Positions 23,625-33,903 of a stretch of 64,000 nucleotides of DNA are shown one piece after another. The translations under genes and the position numbers were made by a program. Within the stretch, counting starts at the first letter, position 1, and each line of letters starts with the position of its first letter. The notes below the pieces were generated by a model, which made no database searches, was not told where the DNA came from, and saw only the letters and a program-made list of their open reading frames with translations. Origin of the DNA: Castanea sativa (taxonomy: Eukaryota > Streptophyta > Magnoliopsida > Fagales > Fagaceae); contig NC_134017.1 of the NCBI RefSeq assembly GCF_040712315.1, positions 19,870,001-19,934,000 of the forward strand, written 5' to 3'.

Positions 23625-23938
23625 TGTGTGAGGCTGATATGTCATATGCTCTGGTTTGATACATGGAGGAGTTGGCCTCGTTTTTCATGAATTCATATGC
23701 GAGTCAAGTGGAGTTGTTGAGTCTGAGTTTTTTTTTTAATCTTTTTTTTCCTGTAATGGTAGGAGTAGTTAGCTAAAGTTTGAATCTTTTGTTTAATTGT
23801 GTGAGGCTGATATGTCATATGCTCTGGAAGTCATATGCGAGTCAAGTGGAGTAGTTGACTCTGCGATTTTTTTTTTTTGGTTTAATGATCTGTAATGGTA
23901 GGACTGGAAGTTTGAATCTTTTGTTTAGTTGGGATAAG
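23625..23938. repeat. Tandem duplication upstream of the receptor kinase
   Basis: TGTGTGAGGCTGATATGTCA then TATGCTCTGG occurs at 23625 and 23798. Both copies continue with CATATGCGAGTCAAGTGGAGT, a T run, CTGTAATGGTAGGA and GTTTGAATCTTTTGTTTA. The first copy is about 173 bp and the second about 140 bp, with a deletion after CTCTGG. Confidence 0.9.
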
Positions 23939-24130
23939 CCTTAGCTCCAATGTATTGGAGCGGACAAAATGTAGACACGTGGTAAAAACTACTAGTGACT
24001 TTGAATTATCAAGTTGACTTGTATATTCCGTTGATGAGTTACAAGTTTGAAAATAAAACTAAAAGACTCAAGTATTTAAAATATTTGTTTGGCATGGAAT
24101 ATTTCAAATCTTCACTATCAACTTGAGGAC

Positions 24131-24133
<3 letters not shown>

Positions 24134-24185
<52 letters not shown>
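24134..24185. repeat. Poly-T tract of 52 bases
   Basis: Unbroken run of T between GAGGACGAG and AAGTGGAAGG. Confidence 0.95.
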
Positions 24186-24188
<3 letters not shown>

Positions 24189-24446
24189 TGGAAGGGTATG
24201 ATGTAGAACATAATTGACAATTAGATTGCATTTATTTATTAATTTTGGAATTTAATTTTTAATTTTCAGAATTTAGGCTTAGGGTATTTATTTCCTTGTC
24301 TTTAGGCGCTTTTAATGATTAAATTTGGTTCTTATTATGTTTAGGTATTAATTAAGATTAATTTTAGAATTTTTTTTTGTCTTCAAGTTTTACGGAGTCT
24401 TTAAATAGGTTTTCCTATTTTATGATGGGTTTTAGACCATTTTTCT

Positions 24447-25896
24447 TAGGGGTGTCAATTCGGATTAGCTTGTCGGGTTCGTGTCGTGTCGAGTTAAGAG
24501 TATTCGACTAAATGACTCAACTCTAACCTGACTCATTTAATAATTGTGTCATGATCCTTCAACCCTAACCCGACCTGTTTATAAGGCGGGTTGACCTAAC
24601 CCAATTTATTTGACACGCTTAGTAAACGAGTCATATTGGGTTGGCACGAATATAACACAACCCATTTCAACCTACATAATATTAAATATAACATCCATCT
24701 AGAAATAAAATTTTTTACATCCCAAAAGCAGCGCATACACTTCAAGTCTTCAACCCACATTTAAAATAATATAGTTCAACAAAATTATAACATTCATCTA
24801 GAAGTAAGTTCTTTACACTCTAAAAGAAGTGCATGCACTTCAATCCAAATTCAAAATAACATAGTTTAACAAAAATATAATATCCTTGAAACTCACCAAA
24901 CGCTAAGTATCAATATTGAAAGAATTTGAGCAAACAGTAGACTAATCCTGACTATGACTACGATTATCATCCATAAATTTTTTGTTGATGTCCAAATTCA
25001 TAACATCTTCCACAAGCTCATCCAATTTTATTTGTGCAAGTTCTATGCGAAAAAAAGAAGAAGTATTAGTAGTTACAAAATATGATCATGCCTCAACAGT
25101 TTTAAAAGCAATACCCATCACATCTAGTTTATGAAGTATCTCAATAAACCCACTTGCAAGATATGCAGACGATGTCCAACACTAATACAAACACAAAAAG
25201 TAACACACGACACAAGACAAAAGTTACAACTATGGCCTTAATCAACAATTAATATATCTCATATATTAATAACAATACATGACTCTAAAGTTTATAGAAC
25301 AAAAACATTATGCAGAAAAAATTATTGCAAAATTTTGAAATACCAAGAAAACAGTTTTCTTTAATTCTAAAACTCACTAAAAACATGAGAGAGAGAGAGA
25401 GAGAGAGAGAGAGACCAATAACCAGTTTGAGAATTGGGTGTGAGTGCATAAGATAGTAGAGTGAATAGTACAACTGAAAAAAAAAATTAGATACTTATAA
25501 GAAGGTTTAGAGATCTAAGATTTGTAAAATTTCAATTTCCAATTATATCTCTTATAAGTTTTTGTAATTACTCACTTTTTTTTAAAAAAAAATTATAATA
25601 TATGTTGGATATAAAAGGTATTTGACAAATCTAAAATAAAATGAATATATATTTGTTATATGAGTTAAATGGGTTGTGTTAAGTTGATCATTTCGGATTG
25701 ACACAAATAAATTAGCGTGTCAAATGTGTCTATTGCGGGTTATGCGGGTTGACCCGCTTATGACACATTTCTTACTATGTTGCTTTTGGGTCGACCCATT
25801 TATGACTCAAACCCATTAAGGCCCAACCCTAACCCACAAAAACCCGTGTCGGATTTGTGTCGTGTTCGCGGGTTGGGTCAAACATTGACACCTCTA
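24447..25896. mobile_element. Non-autonomous hAT element, 1450 bp
   Basis: Ends are TAGGGGTGTCAAT and ATTGACACCTCTA (12 of 13 inverted). Flanks are ATTTTTCT on the left (24439-24446) and ATTTTTCC on the right (25897-25904), a 7-of-8 duplication, as expected for hAT insertion. Subterminal regions are rich in GGGTTGACCC, CGACCCATTT and GTCGTGTCG motifs in both orientations. The centre is AT-rich with a 98-bp direct duplication (24688 and 24786) and no transposase, so it must have moved with enzyme from elsewhere. Confidence 0.85.
25389..25413. repeat. (GA)n microsatellite inside the hAT element
   Basis: About 12 GA units. Confidence 0.9.
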
Positions 25897-26079
25897 ATTT
25901 TTCCTTATGGATTCAACAACTTGTGTGAATTCGAGGAAACCTTACGCATTCAAGATTATTTTTTAGAAGGAAATGTGTTTTGTTTCTAATTTTGTAAAAG
26001 TTAATGTATTCTTCTTCTGGTCACTTTTACACCGGCATCATTCATGAAGTGGTTTGTGAAAAGATTCATTAGCAATCCG

Positions 26080-26576
26080 GCCCATTGCTCTTTACAGTCA
26101 CATGATTCTCGACGCTCAACTATACCCACTATCTCTAATCAATCAAAAGGCCCTAACAAAGTCTAGGGGCGACGCAACTTATAAGTACAGCATAAAGGCC
26201 TACATTTTTTAAAATTCGGCATCTATGGCTAGCTAGCTAAGAGCATCTTTCGCCCTCATATGCTCTTACTCCTTTTACGGACCTTGTTTAATCTCACGCT
26301 TGGCCCTGCGTCTCTACAAGTGAGTTACTTGTAGAAATATATAAATTTATTCTCATGTGTCATGTGTTTACCTTGTTAGTTGTTACCATCAAAGGCGATA
26401 AAAAATGAGAAGTTACTACTTATGTGAAGTAGTTATTGTCTCTGTGTATAGTTGTTATTATTTGACGTGATTAAAAAGGTAAAAAAAAACAGCCTAAATT
26501 GATATTATTTTTAACTTTTGCAAGTAGTAATGTAATACATAATTTTTTTTTTAATCCAAATAGTAAAGGCATAACT
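26080..26576. other. Intergenic, nothing recognised
   Basis: AT-rich DNA between the gypsy LTR and the next hAT element. No coding frame, repeat or RNA gene could be supported. Confidence 0.5.
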
Positions 26577-26584
26577 AATTAAAC

Positions 26585-26722
26585 CAAGGAAGTCAATACC
26601 GTACCGGAGGCTGTATCGGTTTGGCCAACGGTACGATATATTTCGGGTACCGGTCAATACCTGTGTATTGTTTCGGGTTTACTGCTTATATATATAAACG
26701 CACACTCATTAGGACCATAATA

Positions 26723-26761
<39 letters not shown>

Positions 26762-27488
26762 CAAAGAAAATTTATAAGTTTAAAGTTAAAAAAAAATTAT
26801 CTAGCAAAGATATAAATTATAAATTATATATATATTAGCAAAGATAATCTATAAATTATCTTTGATATATATATATATATAAAAGCCCAATTCATCATTA
26901 GCTTTATACTTCTACAATGGCCAATCCATCACATATAAAATCTAAATTATTTAATCATTACATCAAAAAAATAAAAAAGAAACTCGGAACAATTGTAAAA
27001 GGGTCAAACTGTAAGGAGCCCACCAAACTCACGTGAATTCTGAATTGAATTCATTGCCTTAGTTTAACTCTTACCACAACCACACGTTATTTACAAAACG
27101 AATAAAGACAGCCACATGTTTTGAAATAGCATTGAGAAGCCAAACGCATTGAGAAGCCAAACGGTCAGGGACGAGAAGCCTGGTGTTAAGCGAAGAAGAA
27201 GAAAAAAAAAAAAAAGAGTAAGAACAAGAGATGCAGCTGTAGGCTCTGCCGGAACTTCGTCATTGTCTCAGTGTCACGGATCTACGGGTTTTCACAAGCA
27301 AAAATGATTTCAGACGGAAAATAATATTTCGGCCAGAATGACCGGAACTCCCCGAAACAGCCGAAATCACCCGAAACAGTCCGGCATAAAAGGCGGTACA
27401 AAATGGAGGGGTCACTTGTACCAATTTGGTTGCCGGAATGATATATTTCGGCCGTACCGTCCGGTATGGTACGGAATCAACTTCACTG
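26585..27488. mobile_element. Non-autonomous hAT element, 904 bp, perfect 8-bp target duplication
   Basis: The left end CAAGGAAGTCAATACCGTACC pairs with the reverse complement of the right end, CAGTGAAGTTGATTCCGTACC. AATTAAAC flanks both sides exactly (26577-26584 and 27489-27496). CCGTACCGG, TATATTTCGG and related subterminal motifs repeat near both ends. The interior is AT-rich with a (TA)n run (about 26725-26758) and no transposase gene. The exact duplication suggests a fairly recent insertion. Confidence 0.85.
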
Positions 27489-27577
27489 AATTAAACAGGT
27501 AACCGGTTATGTGGCTTGTGCCTATTATAGATGATGACAAAAATTTTGCAACTAGGTACCTTAAAAAATTTGCATAC

Positions 27578-27638
27578 TGTGGGTTCTAGTTAACTTAACT
27601 GGTAAAATCTCTGATGGTGTATAAGAGATCTCTGGTTC
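27578..27638 (+). mobile_element. tRNA-derived SINE, 5' part
   Basis: GGGTTCTAGTTAACTTAACT then GGTAAAATCTCTGATGG resembles the tRNA-like head of a plant SINE, with an A-box-like TAGTTAACTTAACTGG. The B box should read GGTTC-A-A-T-C-C, but the sequence stops at GGTTC, where an LTR begins. The remainder is found at 28488. Confidence 0.7.
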
Positions 27639-28487
27639 TGTTAGGTTCTAAATGTTTAGGATTAAATATTTAGATTTATATTTTTTATATATGTTGGCAA
27701 ACCAGGATTAAAACATGTCTAGATTATGTATTAGACATTGCTTATGATAGTACAAATCAGGATTCAAAAACTTACAAGCTGTAGAAAAGAGAAGTTAATT
27801 TCAGTGAGATTCAACCAATAGAAATTAAGCTCCGACCGATCGAAAATCGCAGTTAGGATTTTTCAGCAAAATTCTATTTCAGTCTAAAAACTACAAAAGC
27901 GTTTAGGGTTTTAAGTGAAAATCTTCTTGGTATAGGATAACCCTAACTACGTTTTAAAACTTCTTGTAAGTCTTGTGAGTTACTCCTGTGAGATCTGAGA
28001 GATTCTATGCCTTCTAACTCAACAAGCATCTGCCAGATCAAAAGATCTATAATCAAGAACTGGTAGAATCAAGTTGTTACTACAAGATCAACAATGACTA
28101 GTGATCTGAAACCTTTGAGTGAGATCTCAAAGTCATAAGCGTTGGAGATTATGCTCTACAAATTCAAGAGAGAAGAGTCCATGGAGTCGGAGCTGCACAT
28201 GGTCGGTTAATAAGTTCTACTAGAGGTAGCATTAGGTTTAGGAGTTCTATCTAGTGGATTTATTTATCTTGAGAATAGTTAAGCCAAATCCTTCTCAGGT
28301 TTTTATCTTGAAATTATTGGTTTCATTGGTTTTCCTAGGTAATCATTTTGTTGTTTTATTTAGTTTTCTGCACTGCATGATATGATTTATTACTATTTAA
28401 CCTAGATCTCATAATTAACCTAAGTAACTATTTGGCTAATTCATTAGGTTAAACAATCTGTTTTTAAGGGGTCTAAATAGACAAATA
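27639..28487 (+). mobile_element. Copia-type solo LTR inserted in the SINE B box
   Basis: Starts TGTTAGGTTCTAAATG at 27639 and runs about 845 bp to about AATAGACA (28483), with GGTTC on both sides (27634-27638 and 28488-28492). Removing it rejoins the SINE. Four extra bases (AATA, 28484-28487) separate the best CA terminus from the right GGTTC, so the right end is uncertain by a few bases. Confidence 0.65.
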
Positions 28488-28640
28488 GGTTCAATCTCCA
28501 CCTACACAAAAAACTAATCGCTGTCTTGATCTGATGATAAAGAACTATCACCAAGAGTGGACATCATAGGTTGAGGTAGACAGCCTACATAAGAAACTAA
28601 TTAGTGTTTTGATCTGGTAATAAAGAGCTATTAGAGTGGA
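28488..28640 (+). mobile_element. tRNA-derived SINE, 3' part, with internal duplication
   Basis: GGTTCAATCTCCACCTACAC completes the B box. It continues with ACTAATCGCTGTCTTGATCT and GATAAAGAACTATCA, body sequence I recall from a SINE family in woody eudicots. The phrase from CCTACACAAAAAACTAAT (28501) is repeated at 28584 (CCTACATAAGAAACTAAT), an 83-bp duplication, then an A-rich end near 28640. Confidence 0.7.
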
Positions 28641-28746
28641 ACTATCTCAAAAAATCTGTACACTGTAGAACGACCCAAAAATTACAACCATGCAATGTTG
28701 CATAAGAAGGGTTCTAACCTAAAAAATTATCTATTGTAATTGTAGG

Positions 28747-31700
28747 ATCTTGTCCCCTGTTGCCCCGAAAGGAATAAAACGAAAAGGAAGAGAAGACAAG
28801 GAAGAGAAGACAGAGCTGATTTTATTTTTAAAGAAGAATATGGATGTATTTGCTTGGAACGCGTATGAGGCCCCTGGGGTTGATCCGAACTTCATATGTC
28901 ATCATTTAAAGGTCAATCCAACTGTAGTACCGAGGAGGCAACCACCTCGGAGGTCCTCCAAAGAACATTCCGAAGCCGTAAAAGAGGAAGTGCTCAAACT
29001 CAAAGAGGCAGGTGCTATCAAAGAGGTGTTTTATCCTGAATGGTTAGCCCATACGGTGGTGGTGAAAAAGAAAAATGGGAAGTGGAGAGTTTGTGTAGAC
29101 TTCACAGATTTAAACAAAGCTTGCCCGAAGGACTCATTCCCAATGCCTCGGATTGATCAATTGGTTGACGCTACTGTTGGACATCCTCGGATGAGTTTTC
29201 TTGATGCTTTCCAAGGTTACCACCAGATACCCTTAGCCGTTGAGGACCAGGAGAAGACTGCATTCGTCACTCCTACAGGAAATTATCATTATAAGGTAAT
29301 GCCCTTTGGTTTGAAAAACGCAGGGGCTACCTACCAAAGGATGATGACGAGAATGTTTGAGGCCCAGCTAGGAAAAACTATTGAGGTATACGTGAATGAT
29401 ATGGTGGTAAAGATTAAAGAAGTTTCTGCACATCTGGAAGATCTGAGCAACACTTTTCAGAAGCTAAGAGAGTATAAATTGCGGCTCAACGCCTCTAAAT
29501 GCTCTTTTGGTGTGGGATCGGGCAAGTTTCTAGGATATATGGTAACTCACCGGGGGATTGAAGTGAATCCTGCTCAGGTTAAGGCAATAAACAGCTTACA
29601 CCCACCTCGGAATCCTAAAGAAGTGCAAAGACTAACAGGTATGACTACTGCTCTCAACCGATTTATATCTCGGTCCGCGGACAGATGCAGACCTTTCTTT
29701 CAATTACTGAATAAATGGAAGGGTTTTGAATGGACCGAGGAATGCGCGGTGGCTTTCCAACAGCTAAAGGAATATCTCTCGCGACCGCCAGTTATGTCTC
29801 GATCGGAAGTTGATGAAGTTCTGTTTGCATATATTGCAGTGGCTAACCATGCAGTTAGTTTGGTTCTTATCCGAGATGACAATAACATCCAGAGACCGGT
29901 TTATTATGTAAGCAAATCTCTGCATGAGGCCGAGCTGAGTTATTTGCCAATGGAGAAAGCTATCTTGGCGGTGGTACATGCTACACGAAGACTACCCCAT
30001 TACTTCCAGTCTCATACGGTTGTTGTTCTTACACAACTCCCTCTTAAATCAATTCTGCGAAGTGCAGATTATATGGGAAGAATTGCCAAATGGGGAACTG
30101 TCCTAGGAGCTTTCGATATCAAGTATATGCCTCGCACCTCTATAAAGGGACAGGTCATCGCGGACCTTGTGGCGGAATTTGCTGAGCCTTCGTTAGAAGA
30201 CTATCAAGAAGGCATGGGTAAAAAGTCGGTAGGCATGATTTCGTGTGAAGGGCCTCCATTATGGAAAGTCCATGTTGATGGAGCAGCAAATCAGAGGGGA
30301 TCGGGTATAGGGCTAGTCTTGATATCTCTAAAGGGAATTACTTTTGAGAAATCTTTGAGACTAGGATTCTCGGCCACCAACAACGAAGCAGAGTATGAGG
30401 CCGTCCTCGCAGGGATGAACATGGTTCATAAAATGGGAGGAAAGACGGTGCAAATGTTCTCAGATTCACTGTTGGTGGTAGGCCAAGTGGAAGGGAAACT
30501 AGAAGCAAGGGATTCCAGAATGCGAGAATACCTAACCCATGTCAGGTATATGCAGTCTAAATTTGAGTCTTTTTTACTATTACATGTATCCAGATGTGGC
30601 AATACCCATGCCGACTCATTAGCCACGCTCGTAACGTCCTCGGCACAAAGTCTACCACGAGTTATCCTTGTCGAAGATCTGTTGAAACCCACTGGGACGG
30701 ACGGTAACTCCACTCAAATTCTCCAAATTAGGACTGGGCCTAGTTGGATGGATCAAATAGTAACATTTCTCAGAAATGACATCCTACCTGGAGAAAAGGC
30801 TGAAGCAGATAAAGTTCGCAGGAAAGCCACTCGTTTTTGGTTATCCGAGGACCAGAAATTGTACAAACGTTCCTTTTTCGGACCATATTTGTTATGTATA
30901 CACCCCGAGGCAACGGAGCTACTTTTGGAAGAGTTACACGAAGGGATTTGTGGAAGTCACACAGGGGGAAGGTCTTTAGCTCACAGAGCCCTTACTCAGG
31001 GCTATTGGTGGCCAAATATGCAGAGAGAAGCGCAAGATTATGCAAAGAAGTGTGACCAATGTCAAAGGTTCGCTCCAAATATACATCAACCAGGGGGAGT
31101 CCTAAATCCTCTATCTAGCCCATGGCCTTTTGCTCAATGGGGCTTGGACATTGTTGGACCCTTCCCCAAAGCAACAGGAAACAGACGGTGGCTTCTCGTG
31201 GGAACAGATTATTTCACCAAATGGGTTGAAGCTGAGCCATTATCAAATATCAGAGACATGGAAGCAAAAAAGTTTGTATGGAAGAATATCGTTACCAGGT
31301 TCGGCATCCCTCATACTCTCATTTCAGATAACGGTTTACAATTTGATAGCAAAGCCTTTCGGAAATACTGCTGTGATCTGGGCATTACGAATAGATATTC
31401 CACTCCGGCTTATCCCCAAGGAAATGGGCAAGCCGAGGCTGTCAACAAAGTAATAGTGAGCGGACTCAAAAAGAGGTTGGGTGACGCCAAGGGGAGGTGG
31501 GTGGAAGAACTGCCACATGTCTTGTAGACGTATCGAACTACACCACGAAGATCCACAGGTGAAACACCCTTCGCTATGACTTATGGAGCCGAGGCAGTAA
31601 TACCCTTAGAAACTGGGTTCCCAACCCTAAAGAAAAGCTCCTTCATTCCAGATAGCAATGATGATCTATTAATGAGAAACTTAGACTTAGTTGAGGAACG

Positions 31701-31983
31701 ACGAGAAAACGCCATGGTTCAACTAGCTTATTATCAACATAAGCTCAAGCAGGGGTATGATTCTCATGTGAAACTTCGACCTCTTGGACCGGGTGACTTA
31801 GTATTAAGGAAAGTCTTGGGCACGACGAAGAATCCTGCGTGGGGAAAATTGGGGCCCAACTGGGAAGGACCTTATCGTATTACTTCGGTCGCAGGAATAG
31901 GGGCCTACAATCTGGAAGATTTGGACGAACGTGTTGTACAACGTCCCTGGAATGTAAATAATCTACGAAGGTACTATTACTAA
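28747..31983 (+). pseudogene. Ty3/gypsy (Tat clade) pol: RT, two RNase H domains, integrase
   Basis: One frame runs 28750-31524, stops at TAG (31525-31527) and continues in the same frame to 31983. It encodes a retrotransposon polyprotein: reverse transcriptase (VCVDFTDLNKACPKDSFPMP; residues about 90-270), a degenerate first RNase H, a second archaeal-type RNase H (VDGA with Asp510, NNEAEYEA, SDSLLV, HADSLA), then integrase with an HHCC zinc finger (about 730-775), a DDE core (SDNGLQF, QGNGQAEA) and a GPY-type C-terminus after the stop. Two RNase H domains mark the Tat clade. Defects: the RT active site reads YVND at 29389-29400 instead of YVDD, the TAG probably replaces a TGG tryptophan codon, and gag, protease, primer site and 5' LTR are absent. 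This is a dead 5'-truncated copy. Confidence 0.93.
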
Positions 31984-32039
31984 ATAAAAAGGCACTTCGG
32001 CCGTTTTTTGTTGTAAACTGCATTACGTTCATTATCTTC

Positions 32040-33490
32040 GCTCATCTAAATTAATATTCTTTACCAAGTGTTAAACAGAACCTAAGTTACGTCTGGTCCT
32101 CGGATCATCTACTTTGGGAAAATTAACATTTCAATTTATTCCTCTAAATATCAAACTGAAACTTGTTATGCCTAGATCCTCGGACCACATACCTCGTCTA
32201 AATTGATATTCTTTACTAAGTGTTAAACAGAACCTAAGTTACGTCTGGTCCTCGGATCATCTACTTTGGGAAAATTAACATTTCAATTTATTCCTCTAAA
32301 TATCAAACTGAAACTTGTTATGCCTGGATCCTCGGACCACATACCTCGTCTAAATTGATATTCTTTACTAAGTGTTAAACAGAACCTAAGTTACGTATGG
32401 TCCTCGGATCATCTACTTTGGGAAAATTAACATTTCAATTTATTCGTCTAAGTATCAAGCTGAAGCTTGGTATGCCTGGATCCTCGGACCACATACCTCG
32501 TCTAAATTGATATTCTTCACTAAGTGTTAAACAGAACCTAAGTTACGTCTGGTCTTAGGATCATCTACTTTGGGAAAATTAACATTTCAATTTATTCGTC
32601 TAAGTATCAAGCTGAAGCTTGGTATGCCTGGATCCTCGGACCACATACCTCGTCTAAATTGATATTCTTTACTAAGTGTTAAACAGAACCTAAGTTACGT
32701 CTGGTCCTCGGATCATCTACTTTGGGAAAATTAACATTTCAATTTATTCCTCTAAATATCAACCTGAAGCTTGGTATGCCTGGATCCTCGGACCACATAC
32801 CTCGTCTAAATTGATATTCTTCACTAAGTGTTAAACAGAACCTAAGTTACGTCTGGTCTTAGGATCATCTACTTTGGGAAAATTAACATTTCAATTTATT
32901 CGTCTAAGTATCAAGCTGAAGCTTGGTATGCCTGGATCCTCGGACCACATACCTCGTCTAAATTGATATTCTTTACTAAGTGTTAAATAGAACCTAAGTT
33001 ACGTCTGGTCTTAGGATCATCTACTTTGGGAAAATTAACATTTCAATTTATTCGTCTAAGTATCAAGCTGAGCTTGGTATGCCTGGATTCTCGGACCACA
33101 TACCTCGTCTAAATTGATATTCTTTACTAAGTGTTAAACAGAACCTAAGTTACGTCTGGTCCTCGGATCATCTACTTTGGAAAAATTAACATTTCAATTT
33201 ATCCCTCTAAATATCAACCTGAAACTTGGTATGCCTGGATCCTCGGATCACATACCTCGTCTAAATTGATATTCTTTACTAAGTGTTAAACAGAACCTAA
33301 GTTACGTCTGGTCTTAGGATCATCTACTTTGGGAAAATTAACATTTCAATTTATTCGTCTAAGTATCAAGCTGAAGCTTGGTATGCCTGGATCCTCGGAT
33401 CACATACCTCGTCTAAATTGATATTCTTTACCAAGTGTTAAACAAAACCTAAGTTAGGCCTGGTCCTCGGATCATTTACTTGGGAAGAAT
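32040..33490 (+). repeat. 152-bp tandem repeat array, ten copies, in the retrotransposon 3' region
   Basis: TTGATATTCTTTACTAAGTG starts units at 32051 (one mismatch), 32203, 32355, 32507, 32659, 32811, 32963, 33114, 33266 and 33418. Spacing is 152 except one of 151. Two unit subtypes exist: one with GGTCCTCGG and CCTCTAAATATCAA, the other with GGTCTTAGG and CGTCTAAGTATCAAG. They alternate irregularly. The array lies between pol and the antisense gene. Tandem repeats in this position are known in Tat-clade elements, where they can seed satellites (established knowledge). Confidence 0.97.
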
Positions 33491-33903
33491 TAACATTTCT
33501 TTTCTTTTTTGTCAAGACATGAAATCTTTACATACCTAAAGTTAAAAGACCATATGCCTTATTTTTACATAGTTCAAATAGAGATCCAAAGTGAAGAATC
33601 AATTACTTAAATGCATCACTTAGATGCAGTTCCCGGCATAATTAAACCTTCCTGGAGTATCAATTTCAATCCAGGTTGTTGCTATTAAGTTAGGTAAAAA
33701 GCAAAAGGATGGTACTTTTTGAACAATATGATCAAAATAAAGCAAAAAAGTAAGAATCATCTAAAAAAAAAAAAAAAAAGAAAGAGAAAAAACAACATTC
33801 ATTCTTATATTAGATTCCAAAATAGTACTTTTGCACCTATACTTAGATATTACACTTAGAGACAAAATAAATTAAAAATAAAGAAAGGAAAGACAACAAG
33901 CAG
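33491..33903. other. Spacer between repeat array and antisense gene
   Basis: AT-rich, with a poly-A run near 33762-33779. It would be the 3' untranslated region of the antisense gene. No separate gene seen. Confidence 0.5.

Larger units (their letters stand above)
24100..26080 (+). mobile_element. Ty3/gypsy 3' end and LTR, split by a hAT element
   Basis: CTTGAGGACGAG followed by a T run and AAGTGGAAGGGTA resembles the 3' end and polypurine tract of a plant gypsy element. The LTR would start TGATGTAGAACATAATTG at about 24199. It carries TTTAAATAGG (24409, TATA-like). It is interrupted at 24447 by the hAT insertion and resumes at 25897 with GGATTCAACAACTTGTGTGA, GAGGAAACCTTACGCATTCA and so on, a layout I recall for such LTRs. 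The 3' terminus, near 26030-26080, is not certain. No coding region is attached. Confidence 0.55.

Noticed and set aside
27578..27640. tRNA gene suggested by an A-box-like motif
   Set aside because: No acceptor stem or anticodon arm; the context and continuation at 28488 fit a SINE head.
30426..30713. Minus-strand and other-frame open reading frames overlapping pol (29.7-31.5 kb)
   Set aside because: Shadows of the well supported pol frame, without independent domains.
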